Below are positions 14,086 through 27,400 of a stretch of DNA of 64,000 bases, one piece after another. Each line of letters opens with the position of its first letter. Within the stretch, counting starts at the first letter, position 1. Source of the stretch: Lineus longissimus (taxonomy: Eukaryota; Nemertea; Pilidiophora; Heteronemertea; Lineidae); the NCBI RefSeq assembly GCF_910592395.1, contig NC_088310.1, positions 18,981,501 to 19,045,500 of the forward strand. The letters run 5' to 3'. The position numbers were made by a program, and so were the translations under genes. Below the pieces are notes generated by a model that was given only the letters and a program-made list of their open reading frames with translations, was not told where the DNA came from and ran no database searches.

Positions 14086-17000
14086 AGTCAACAGTGACCA
14101 GCCAATTCTTGGCAGCAAGGGTTGGATAAGTGGGCTGTTATTGGCCAACATATCCATAACAAGAACACTGTGTCTTTGCCATTTCCCTCCTCCTACACAG
14201 CAGGAAGACTGAGTAGGGATTAATCTGATTGCCTGAGGTCAGAAGTCGAATAACAGGCCCAAAAAGCATCAAACACCCTTCAAATCTACTCAAATGTGGC
14301 CAAAACTACTCCAAAAGAAGTTGGGTTACCATAATTCATATAATAATTTCTTATTTATTGAATAAAATAAAAAGATAACATATAGGATGAATTTGAAGGG
14401 CCTGATAAAAACATCACAGTCATTTCTTGAAAGGTTTTCAGAAAAATTCTGGTGACATTAAGAAAAAGCAAACCTCAGATGGTGGTGGAGTGGCTGTGAA
14501 GAGTCTTTATACACTTGTTGAATTCCCAAAGTGCTTAATGGAGCTACTGAATTTCGTTCATATTGAGGTACTGTCTCGATCCGCAAGGAAATGTTTACAG
14601 GAAACCCTCTCAACACTTGACACAAAACAAGAGTACATGAAATTGATGCAGAGTTACCAAAATGACTAAATCCAAAAAGAGATTGGCTCTGGAGTAATTG
14701 GAATTTGCTTTATCTGAACACCAGAGGCTTTGGACACGTTGGAAGGAACTGAACCTTAGTACTGAATGGTTTAAAACTTCCAGGCTGAAATTTTGTATTG
14801 ATTACAGATAAATGAAAAACTTGGCAATCAAAAGTTCCAAGACAGTTAGGCAATATTGATATCCTATTAAATGCCCCACCATTGCACATACATGTAAGAG
14901 CCAATGAATTAGGGCTTGTCTTCTAAATTTCCAGCTTTTAAGTGAAGCGATGGCTGACCTTCAGAGCCACACACTGTCAAAATATTTCATTTTCAGTACT
15001 ATTTAATTTGACAGCATAAGAAAAATGTAATGTTCCATCACCTCACAATTAACAAAGGACTGTGATGTAGCAACATCACTGTTGTGGTCCTGATGATGTG
15101 GCATGCCATATTTTGGCACTGTGTGCGACCTGTGGACAGCTTCACATGAGAACAACAGGGTCTTGTAATATGGGGCGCTGGCAACTAGAGTAGGATTTCC
15201 ACTTACCAAAGATATTACCACGCTTTTCCTTGAGGGCACACTGCTTCCCTTCACCACAATTTGATCAATATATGATAAATCATAAATCATCGTTAGTCAA
15301 TCCTGCTGACCAGATATGTGATAATGTTCTGTGGGACCAAGGCAATGATGGCACATATCCTGAATGTTGCCATGTCATCATCACATCACATCTATCATTA
15401 TTCATTAGTCAAAATGACCAAGTACACAGGGTGTAACAACCCCAAACCTCCCTATGAAATCACTGTCATTCACCAAAAACATACTGTCAGGACGTGAATT
15501 TCTGCACTGTTATCCCAACATGCCCTGCAGAAGCATCATCATTTAAAGTTACAATGGTTGACAGGAGAATATCGAATCATTATTACATGTCGTACAGTTG
15601 GGGTCAGTTATCACTTCAAACGTTTGAAATCTGACTCTCCTTCTAACAAGAAGGGTGCAAGAGAATAGCATCAGATTATCTTATTGTATAAATAAACAAT
15701 GAATGGTTGGCACTCATAGAGTCATTTTCAGGATATGTACCAGTTGTGCAATGTATGTTAACTTCTCCAACATTGGGAACATAGCACATGCTTTACACAC
15801 AGCCGTGGTATGATTTAACTGATGTACAACGTAAGATTTTAAATTTCGCATTCTCTAAGCGACAATCCATTAAAATTACATATCTGTATGATGTAAAACA
15901 GAAGCAGGATATTTTTGCAAGTGTTCTGCAGGCAGCAAATTTGCAAAAATAAAAAGCCATGAAAACAGATAACTGATATCGGGTTTTCAAAATACTATAC
16001 AAAACTGACACCAAAACTGCAATTACCTGTGCTACAATAATCACGAATACTTCCTGGTTTACAGTGGTTGCGACTTTGTTTCTGCCAATTGTGTACAACA
16101 TACCTTACGGGGCATCTGTTCATTACATTCAAATAATTATAACATCCACTACTAAAATCTACTGTGGTGCAAATCGAGATGAAAACGCTTGAATTCATAA
16201 ATTGGAAAAACGTCTCTCACAGATCATGTGACCAAGAACCAATTAAGACTGGTGGTGGTGATTGATTCTACTGGAAACATCTGATCAGAAACCTGTCAGA
16301 GATGGTCACAGATAAATTTGCCATAATTTGTGGATTAGAGTGTGACTCGTCTATAATTTGTGGATTAATCGTACTCTGTTGGGGATAATCACGGGCCGTT
16401 GGGGAGGGTGTAGCATTAATGGCGTAGATGGGACAGGTTTAATTGGAGATCTAACGGGCTATGATGCTTGCAGGTTTGGAGGTTTGGGGGCTGTAGTTCC
16501 TGCCATGCTTGAGAGGAAAATGCAACATGGAGACAGGCCAGAGTACTTTAAAGCACTGTTATGGCTTTTGAACGTGTTACCTTGTGAGCAGGTGGTTGGT
16601 CAGAGCCAAAGCATTCTTTTTCAAACTTCCCTATGCCCACAACGTAAAGTTTGTGCCATCACATTTCATGCGACTTGATGACCTAAAATGTCAGTCTGGA
16701 GAACCCTCCTCTGCACTTACAGATCCTTAGAGAGAAGATTGCAAAGACATCAGACTAAGAGTCAGAAGCTCTGGGAAAAAGTCATACTGACGCTCTTTGT
16801 CAATACCCCCAAGTTGGATCTTGCCAAAGTAAAGACAACTTTAATCCATTCCCATCAGTATAGAGGAAACAAAAAATACTGCAAAATGCCCCCTATTGAA
16901 TTAGCTTTGAAAGATTATTACACTCCCGTCCTTCAAGACATCAACCTCTCGTGGGTAAATTGGTTACAAGATGTGCCGTCAAAACAATTCTGATTTGTTA

Positions 17001-20000
17001 ACGGGCTTCTGAGGACGTCATTTGCATAATGATGCGGACTGTAGTCTTTGGTGACTTTGAACTTCTTCATGTTCGCTAACCCTCGATTAATGACATTAGG
17101 GCTGTAACGGCATGCAGTTTTGAGAGGTGAACACTACAGCCTTTTTCAAATTTGCCAGGTTGGATAACAGCCCTTTGCCAAGAAGGAGTGTCTAAATGGG
17201 ACGGCCATGATAACCCATTTTTTGTAAAGATTTTATTAAAGTATCAAGAAATTGTTCCCTCTAATATGTTTAATGAGGGTTTTGATTTTAATGTTATGAA
17301 AAATTACGTTGACTGGGCTGATCAAGATTTGAATCAATTGATATCCTGTGGAAGGCAGACATTCTTTATAACCACTCGTCCATCTGAACTGTGTTTTTCT
17401 TTGGCACTGGCATGAACTAAAAAAAACTGCAGAAAGTATTGTATGCAAATCGAAAGCAGGCCCTTGTTTCGAGAATATTCATAATAATAATTAGAGCGTC
17501 TGTAACATTTCAGAATTATCACTAGTAAAAAAAAGGTTGTCTAAAAACACAGATTGTGTGAATGTTTATAATTCTAAAGTTTGAGTTTCCAGCAAGTTAA
17601 AGTAAGATCAAGATTTTGATGAAACATTCCACGGATTGCCTTTTACTAGAAAACAATCAAATCTTTTCTGAATGCATCCATTATTTCATGACAAGCTCCA
17701 CCACTGCCTCAGCCACGCTGTATTTTTAAAGAAAACTTAATTAACACAAGTTGTAATGGGCATCGCTTCTTACTGGTGATAGCTCACAGAACTTGTCATA
17801 TTTCTCGTCAATTCTTGAGCCACCAACAAGTGGATATCGCCTGGTCAGCGTTCGTTAATCCATCATTAATTACACCAAGTTTGTTTGGAATTATCTTGTC
17901 ATGTTGAGCATCTTGTAGTGATCTTCACAAAGTGAACTGTTGCATGGACACTTTTCACAGCCATAGTATTTGGTATCATTGTGTGACTTTAATATGAACC
18001 ATGAAACTTTTCCAAGTGTTTCATTTTCGTGATTTTTGCAAATGCACTGTGAAACGAGAACTTAAAAAGTGTGAAAATTACAAACTGTAATGCACTAACC
18101 ATCGAATTTTGCTGCAAACGTGGTATTTAGTCTATTGCCAATTGAATAAAACCCGACTTTTATCTTTTACGACTTTTATCTTTTATGGTCTACGATAGCT
18201 CACAAACACAACTGCTACAAGAGTTAAAGTGGGGATATCCGCTTTTGTGCGTTTTTCGATACTGATTATTAAAGATACGAAATATTTGGGAGAATCACAA
18301 ATTTTGAAAAATCATTTCAAAAGCGGTATCAAATTATGCAAGTGGTTGACACCCTCCAAGGGGTATTTGTCATCAAAGATTCACCTATCACATTCACTTC
18401 GAGAAAGACCTAAATCATAGTTGGTTTCAACTGCAAAGAAATAGCCATTCTGAACAAAATCATTGCAAAGGCACCAATACTCCTCTTCAAACTCCCAACC
18501 ATTCAAACTGCAAAAGAAGTGTCTGAAAAAATACAACTTTCTGACCATTCTCAGTTTCCAACTTCCAAAGTAATGAATGAATGTGGCAAGAATTGCTTTA
18601 AATAGAAAGCCTGATCCCAACATCATCTTCGCAAAAAAGAAAGAAAGCAAAGCAAAGCAAAAGGAAAGCAAAAGAGTAAACTAAAATTAGAAGAAGTATA
18701 GAGAACTAAACCTGCAGATCATACCTAATGATAAAGATTGTGCGCAAGAAATATTTCAAAGCTATTCAAAAGTCAAAGAAAATGACTGATCCAAACTTAT
18801 CAAAGTAAAAAAAGAAGAATTAAATTTTTCAAAAAGAACTAACGAGTACAAAAATGAAATAAGGTTCAAATCAAAAGATCCACATACCGACAATCTTCCC
18901 CAAATCATTCATCACTTAGTATCCTATCCTTGAGGTATTCCTGGAGTAAAACTTTCCGAAGTGAGAGAAAAGTAATGCGCAAAAGTGAAATGATGTAAAA
19001 TGTGACGAGAAAAAATTGCACATACCTGACGTGAATAAATGGACTTAACATCTTCGCATAAACTCGACGTGAAGAAAAACACCTGTTCTCGGACTTTGTG
19101 AAATAAGTGCACTCCACTACGAGCGATGCGACGCTATCATCATGTCAGTTTGCCGGACACCACGTTTATGTGCCTACCTAATCAATACGTCTCTAGCCCA
19201 TCGCATCGATATCCGCGGAAATGCGAGCTGGCCAGTCAGAACGGTACAAAGGAGAAACATCCTAATTACGTGCAAACGACTTGGATGAGATTGTCAGATG
19301 AGCAACTCACGACAGTATGGTCGAAACAATAGTGTGCATGAAGTTAGAATGATGGGATGTCATCTAGAGAAGGGAAAAGTGATTGTAACTGCAGGTGTTT
19401 GGGATAGGCTATAGAGAAGGGCTTTTTACAAAAGGGCTTGGCAGTGTACGAGCTTGCAACAGAGATTATTACTGGTTGGGAGCGGGGTTGGGTTGGAGAC
19501 AAATGAACAGACAGATTGTGACCGTCTTCTGTCTTCAGTTCTTCTGATTGTGACCATAGCCATATAGACCTTCCGCATGGGGACATAAAACAGACTCTTC
19601 ATGATGGTACTCAATTTTTGTTATCTCCCTTTCCTCATATTGCTAACACAATTCCATTACTTTGCTAGTTTATTCAAGGACTATCAAATGTAACGTTCCG
19701 CAATATATGCAAGCAAACTGTCAAAACAACAAGACAATCAGATGCAAACATCATGTATCCGCACATAAAAAAATCTCCCATGAAAAGTCAAACGATCGTT
19801 ACAGAGTGCAATATTTTCAAATAATTTTCATGCCATACAATTTGGCGATGTGGACAGCATACAGGTTATGCCTAAATCAAGTTTCGGTGGTCGGTCATGA
19901 ATAAAACACGATGAAGCAGTGACCGAGTGACCATATATCAGTAAAGGGCGTAATTTCTCGATTATAATAAAGCTTATTACGCTGATTCTCCACCTGGATG

Positions 20001-23000
20001 GCGATAAGATTTTGATCTTCGGGTCAACAGATGATGTAGCCGATCTAATCGTAGGCTCTCATGAATACAAAGACGCACCATCAAAGTTTGACCGTCCGGC
20101 CATATTAGACCCAGGTTCACACGACGTAATGATGATATACTCATCAATCTGGCCTCTGTCATCTACGACGGCATAAAATGACAAACCATTATTGTATCAT
20201 TAATAGCGGTTGATTGGTTATTATTCCGATTTGAGACTAGCAGGAATCGTTCTGATGTTGAGGGGAATTTCATCAAGGGCTTTGAAACAGAAACACGCCA
20301 AATAAACTTTGATGTTGACAGAAATAGTTCTGCAATTATTCGGGTTGTGCAGCAGTCAATCATCGGCTTCAATTCCCACAACACGTTTTGTTACGAGTTT
20401 GAAAAAAGCCCAGTCCGAACTGTGCCCTGTCACCATTCACAAACATTTCCAAGACTTTTTCAAAACGTAAAGGAAAAAGTTGTCACAGTGCAGAAAAACA
20501 GGGAACCTCGGTAGCTTAACAGTGACCAGTGGTTCAAATCCAAGTCAAGACTACTTAAATTTTCTGTTCTTCTTTCACAAGAATTTAACTTTTTAATTCC
20601 TTAAACATGTTAAAGGTAGGTTTTAGCAATCCCCTTCCCAAACCCAACCCCTCATTTTAGGAAGTTTCAGAATAACCTTTAAACAGGAGTTGTGATTGAC
20701 AGCGTCTACAATGGCCAACTTTAAATGTGACAATATTATGGAAATTGACAAAACTTCTGTAAAACTCGTAACTGAGTATATTGCGCTTTAATGGGACTGG
20801 CATTGGAAATTACCAGGTTTCCAAATGCAATAAAACAATACCTTCAGCGAAGACATTAAGGATCTCTGGACAGACATTCGGAAAAAGAATACTTCCTAGG
20901 AAACTATAAATCATGAGAAGATCCTCCCAAACCAACCAGGAAGGGAAAGTGGCCATCTACATTTACACTAGGCTGGCCATTATACGATGTGAAGTACCCA
21001 TTAATATATTCCTATGGCTAACATTCATGGACAGAGGTCCCCGGTGACTCTTGCCTGTCATATGCAGTTATCGTGGCCTCGGTCCACGCTTGCCCAGCTA
21101 TCACCTCTTTGGACCATTCCATTTCGGTAATGAGAGTTTTAGTCCAGATTTGCCACAATGAATTGAACATGTTTTGCAAATATCTATGAAATTATGAATT
21201 AATAATGAGCGGCACATTTGGATAGGAGGCAACTAGAATACAGATAGGGTTACACCTCCAATATGATATTGTACAAGAGCAAAATATGATAAATACCCTC
21301 TTATTATTTAAGAGGCAAATCTATAGAGATTTGATTCAGTTTTAAAGTAGGGAAGTACTCTCATTAATTCTCCTTCGCTTTTTTTCAGAAAGTCTTTCTT
21401 AGCAAATCAGAACATCAGCAACTCCTGAACATTTGCAACAATTTTCACAACTACATGTATGAGAAAGGTAAAAATCTTTGTCCGAAGTTCCTTTTAGCCC
21501 CTTTTCCAAGAACTTCTTATAAGGCATAAAGAGGACACAAACCCTGGTGTCACAAACAAGCAAAATACTTATCACAGTAGACTGAAAAAATTATCGCTTG
21601 CATATGTTGCTTGTCTGCAGGGGTGTGCTTGTGACAAGAATTGGTCAGCTATGTTACTTCTGATAAATATCAAACCGAACGATGACCATTATAACCCAAA
21701 GACAAGTGATATTCTATTGCAGGTTGCTGCAGTCACGAAGGTAGAATAAACGTTTAAGGGCCTTTCTCGGTGTTGCCTTAAACATCCTCCTTGGGATCCC
21801 TCAGCGCCTTACCTCACCTCCAATCAGATATGAACTTCATTTTCCACATTAAATCAAATAAATCTGAGTGACACATTTGAATAATGGCAAATAAAGCAAA
21901 ATGACTGTAATTGTTATGATAGTGACCAGAATTGTTCCACTCTGTGATTATCTCCCATAATGCCCCATGACAAATGGCTGCCAGGTGTAATCATAGGGTA
22001 CGCTGGTCAGGAGGCTGATATCAACTCTAAATGACATGAAATCATTGTTCCAGTCATGTTCTATCCCTGACCCCAGACGCCTAATGATGCCTGGCATTTC
22101 AATCATGTTCCGATTTTTATTGTAATGATGCTTTTGTTTGTTTTTTAATAATCGGATTACCATTTCGTTGTCATTTTTCAGACTTTCAAACCCAAAGGAT
22201 TCAGTCGAGACTATAAATCTGTTTTTTTTTAAATCAAGTTTCTGTTTTTTGGATCTAGCAAATTTCATAAATAAATTGTACACAAAAAAGGCAAATTCTG
22301 GGACAATTTTCTCCTTTGCCGATTTTCGGAGACACTGCATTGTAGAGAGGGAATCTTATTTCTAAAGCAGGATTCTAGTCTCTTCAACCAGAACCTTATT
22401 TCTTGAACTAACCAAATCCACCTGGAGGTTTAGACTAGTCCTGTGCATCCGCTCTCAAATTGACCATTGTATCGACATGGTACAGCGACAGACAGTATAG
22501 CCATTTATCGCAAGTCAAGCTGTGAAAATCAATCAAAACCCAACCATTAACTGCCAAACTATTTTCATTATACACCCGGTCGTAAATATATAGCTATCAA
22601 GCAAATACCTTGAGATCAAGCAATGCTCATTTTTGATTAGTTTTCAAGCTTTGGCCAAAGTGCAATGTCTATTAGAAAACACTGATTATTGTCATGGATA
22701 AGGGCCGATCGCATCCTAGTTGCCACTATCGCGATTAGATATTCCGCGTCCATCGTTGACAGGAAGTTGGAAGGTGTTTGCCGCTGGACAAACAGGTCCG
22801 GGTGATCAGTGTCTGGTGAAATGTGATAAACGCCCTGAGAATAACAGTCCCTCTTCCGGTTCCAGCCTCGTGGTGACGCTATTTGCCAAGGCTCTCCAAA
22901 CATATGTGGTTCCTAACACCTCCCATCCTCACACACGGACATCCTTCGATAGACTCCATCACATCCCAGAATGCAACATTTTATTCAAATGCGCTACATG

Positions 23001-23744
23001 GTTTCCTCAACGAGAGTTTCAGTATTTGCGAACGATGGCGGAGAAATTAATCCCGAAGTAAGGTACAAGGTTTGTGCATTTCGCAGAGTGTCCATTTCAT
23101 TTGAAACTTGGCGTCCATTTCCCACCGTCCTAATTAAGGTCTAATCCTGGCCATATTGGCGTTAGTAGTGGTCAGTACAGGCAATCAAGTAGCAGTACAT
23201 TGCTCATCACCGGCTCTCTCAAACAAATCCTATAGATTAGCAACGTTATTGGATGGGCTAAATTGATTCTGATCGGTTTGATCTTGTTGGGACCGTGTTT
23301 TATTGCTAAACACTACAAGCCTTACCCATCCCTTGCACAAGTGTGATTCCGGCATAAAGAGGTGAAAGTTCTGCAATGGTATCAGTATTTATGATACATT
23401 TTTAAAGACAGAACTTTTAATATTGTGAATCCTCTTTGATTTGAAAGCAGCCGAGTACCAGCACATGGAATGTTCCAGTCCAGAAAGTGTCAGCCTATCG
23501 ACAGCGACTGTTTTTGCTTGCTTTGCTTTGATTCTCTTTTAGTTGATCAATTTCAGATAAATGTACATTTAGGCCTTTATCAATTTTGAAGACATATACC
23601 TTCACCCTGAAACAATGCAATTTAAGGTAAGCCAAGAAATGGTCCAAGAATGATTCCCAGCTATGTTGATCTCAGCGAGAATGCTCCACCTTTAATGGTT
23701 GTTTAATAGCAGAAAGTCTACGACGTGTAATGAGTGTGATCCAA
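14086..23744. other. No gene recognised
   Basis: The largest open frames (14,427-14,669, 16,358-16,993, 21,948-22,340) show no conserved motif. An A/G-rich stretch (18,600-18,680) and a duplicated CGACTTTTATCTTTTA word (18,150-18,185) are the only obvious local patterns. Confidence 0.6.
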
Positions 23745-24450
23745 CCTGCCACCGGGCCGATGGTTGATCTGATAGGGCCGTCCCAAGTGGTCAGGGGAAT
23801 GAGTCTTATATCTCTAGCTGATGGCCTGTAATGAACGAGGCTACCATTGATCTGATTGTTCCACTTGCTATCTCCGGGAGCTTATCCTGGCCTCCTAGGA
23901 TCTGCACCGATGACTGCCTCTGATGGCTAGGGCTACTAGAAGTGGTCAGTCATGGCGTGAAACTGCTGGTAGCTTTCCTTGGTTGAAACAAGCTTATTTG
24001 ATAATGTCCTCGCATGGACTACTGAAGGTTGTCATTCAGGATGCCAGCTCCTGACGCCAGTCAAACTTCCCCAACTCAGAGGCCGCTTATCCTGGCCAGC
24101 TAGGATCGGCTCCAATGACTGCCTCTGATGGCTAGGGCTATTGGTGGTGGTCAGTTTGGATGTGAATTGCTGATGACATAGTTGTAATTCCCCCAACTCA
24201 CAAGGACCTCATCCTGACAGGCTAGGATCTGCTCTCTTGGCAAACTCTGATGCCTTGGCCAACAGAATGGTGGTCAGTTAGGGTGTGGCTGTTATTAGTA
24301 CTGTCGCAAGACCCCAAACACAACAGGATTTTATTTTTGGCTGATACGATCAGTTCTCATGACGGCCTCCGAGGGTTATATAGCCTTGTTGGTGGTTATC
24401 AGTTGGGGTCAGGGGGACATGACATGATTGGGTCATGTACACCAGTTCAA
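23745..24450. repeat. Divergent ~120-bp tandem array, about 5 copies
   Basis: Words such as ATCCTGGCC-AGCTAGGATC and TGACTGCCTCTGATGGCTAG followed by GTGGTCAG recur near 23,755, 23,880, 24,085, 24,206 and 24,325. Spacing is about 120 bp, except one 205-bp step that carries extra sequence. Copies are strongly diverged at the edges. Confidence 0.7.
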
Positions 24451-27400
24451 CCAGTTTAGCAGTCTTCTATAATACATTACCAGTCGAGACAAAATAATTC
24501 AGTCAAGAGTCACTATGAGGTCATTCATAGTACATACAATGGTCTGAAGAGGACAGAAGACGTCTCGAGTCATGAGATAAAGGGCAACAATATTGTTCTG
24601 CTTTGCTTTCTAAGGGAAGAGGTTGATATGTTATTTCCCTAAGCATTTCCCTCTTTGACAAATCCATGACGATGTGGAAGTGTACTGCTCAGCCTATTGC
24701 CATCTAGCCTGTCACAGTTGGAGGAAGAGGTGAATCAGTTGTAAGGTCAATCACTGATAATCACCATGTAGGACTTCCACGGTCAACTCCCTGACTGATC
24801 TATCACAATCACTCATTAATTCCAAGTTTCTCATCGAGGAGAAACGAAAAACAGGATTTAACTGACGTCTCCAAAGACAAGAGGTAACTGAGTAAGGCTG
24901 GGTTTACATACGATAAGTGTCACGGGTCACATATCATGAGCATGTTCTTTAATAGACGGGCATGTAGGCTTGAAAACGTGACTGGAAGCGACATGAGAGT
25001 GAAAAGTAACACCTCGAATCATATGTAGCCCCTTTTTTAAAATTAGACCCAGCAAAGAGGCAGCATTTCTCAATTTGCTTTATTTCTTGCACATACAAGA
25101 CAAATCAGAATGACCAGGCAAAATTGGTCTTAAATTCTCGAGGAACACACCTTGCATTACTGAGATACTTCAATGGCGGTAGGCTTACATCACTCGTCAA
25201 AATGGACAAGCCTTTTCTCTACATGGACAAGTGAAACTCCACAGTAAACCTGTGCAGCCTTACCAACCACAGTTTCAGCCAACCATGATATCCAATTACA
25301 CACCCATTTATCACATGTCAACTTTTTTGGAAAAAAACACAAAATGAGTGGTCAGGGTTAACCCTTTAAATTTGGCTACTTCTGATGATAACCGTTATAT
25401 TGTCTGATGACATTAACCATTGGCTATGCTCTTTGATACCATACAACATCTCATCAAGCACATTCTCCAAGACAGACCACTGCATTTTCTGGCAGTATCA
25501 TTAGTGTTTATTGCACACACCGAGCAAAAATGTACGGCTGTCACAGCTGATAGATGTCGTGACCAGTCAACCAGAAAACTTTGCAGACCAAAAGTATCTG
25601 ATCATGAAAGAGTCCAAGGTTCTCCAGCATTTCACCAGTATTCAATATCCAAATAGAGCCTCATCTACCAAACAAAAGAGGAAGACAATACCGACCTTGC
25701 TTCTTTTCGGGGGGGGGGAATACTTCTACTACTTTTAACGTGTATCATATAAACCCTATTTGAATTATTTCCTTACACTGGTTCCGCTAAGTCATGACCA
25801 ATTTCTCTGCGGACAGCCGGCTGCATCCGACAACCGTATATATATCATAGATCTGAAAAGCATTAGTAGATGCTTGATGGTCAACCAGATATTGCCTTAA
25901 TGATAGCAAAGCCATTTACCAAAATAAATCATATTTGGAGACGTCATAATTCTATAATAATAAGATTCTTGTTGCACATGTATCTTAGCTACGATATATG
26001 ACTTATCAAAATGGTCTTTACAGTCTAGAATTGGTCTCCGATTTCCAGCCCATTATACTGACTTGTGACCAGAAGCCAATTCTGTGCTCTAGACAAAGAG
26101 AAATAAGATAGGAATAGATAGGAAGTCACCATGAGCATGGTCATAGCAGACTCACAAATTCACGAGTAACTTTCAACCATTATTTTTTTTAAAAGACAAA
26201 GGGATTATGATCACAATGTGATTTCATATCACATGGTGCAACCGTTTACTTCTTAACGTTACTTCTACCATGCTCAAACTTGCCGGAGCAAATTGGGAGG
26301 TGTTTTATTTGCAGTGGTCAAATTACCAAATTAAGGCCGATCAGGGTATCTCTATCTGGAGAGGGTCCCCACAGAAGAGGTGTCTTGTCACCAGGATAGC
26401 CGACAGTCCGAATGGCGAGACAGCAGAGTACCTCTAATGGCCCAAATCGTCTCCAGACACCTCCACATAATCCTGTAGTATCGCAATGTAATATAACTGC
26501 ACTGATATCGTAAGGAGATTACGCCAATCAAATGATAGTTATTGGTCAGAAAAACTCATAATACATGATCCCGTGATAAATGGCAAAGATAATTTCTGTG
26601 AGTACGATATTCGAATTGATCTATCAGCAGGTTGATTGGATATCATTTTGTCGTTATGTTAATTGTATAATTGGTCATATCGAATTTGGATTTGTCTGAT
26701 GGTGAGTGTTATTGTAGGTCTGGTCATAAATCAGGCGGGAGACAGAGCAGGTATAAACTGTCAGAAATACTGAGGGGAGGAATTGGGATCAACTTAGAAA
26801 GGCTTCAAGGAGAAATGCCAAGTAGGCACGACACATGATAGGTTCAAGACAGGTTTTTCAAAGTTTCAATATCATCCTTTGAATTAATCTTACCTCGAAG
26901 TGCATGGTTTAACTGCCCGGGACAGAAGACCTATACATACGAGGGAGGGGACTAGTCTTATTTTTTGGTTCTCTAGCGTTGAACGCTTCTTTTAAAGCAA
27001 CGTGCCCCATTGCCTCATCCGATACTGGTCAAGGACAAATCAAAGAAGATTGCCTGCACTTATTCAGACCAGATGGATTTTTTTCGCCATCTCATCTCAG
27101 TGACTTCCTGTCTCAATCAGTATTCAATGGCTGTGCTCATTTCTCCTCTAACTGACTAACACATAGATCTCATGAGCCATGTACACAACTTTACTACGTC
27201 GTCTCTGACACCATGACAAAACACCCAATAAAATTGTCCCCAGAACCGTAAGACAGTTTACTACGATAGTTTACTTTCTGTAAACTCACTTGTCAATTTC
27301 TATACCAGGCAAATGATGATCTACACTCATTGCAGATGTCTTAATGAAATGTATTGCGACTTACGATTAATTTCGATCATGGTGTCTTCTCACGACACTT

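Noticed and set aside
16358-16993. Two consecutive plus-strand open frames of about 100 codons
   Set aside because: No recognisable motif, no clear splice connection, and no similarity between them and any family I know.
20505-20565. tRNA-like GGTTCAAATCC word after GTAGCTTAAC
   Set aside because: No cloverleaf can be built and the A-box region is missing; chance similarity or a very decayed relic.
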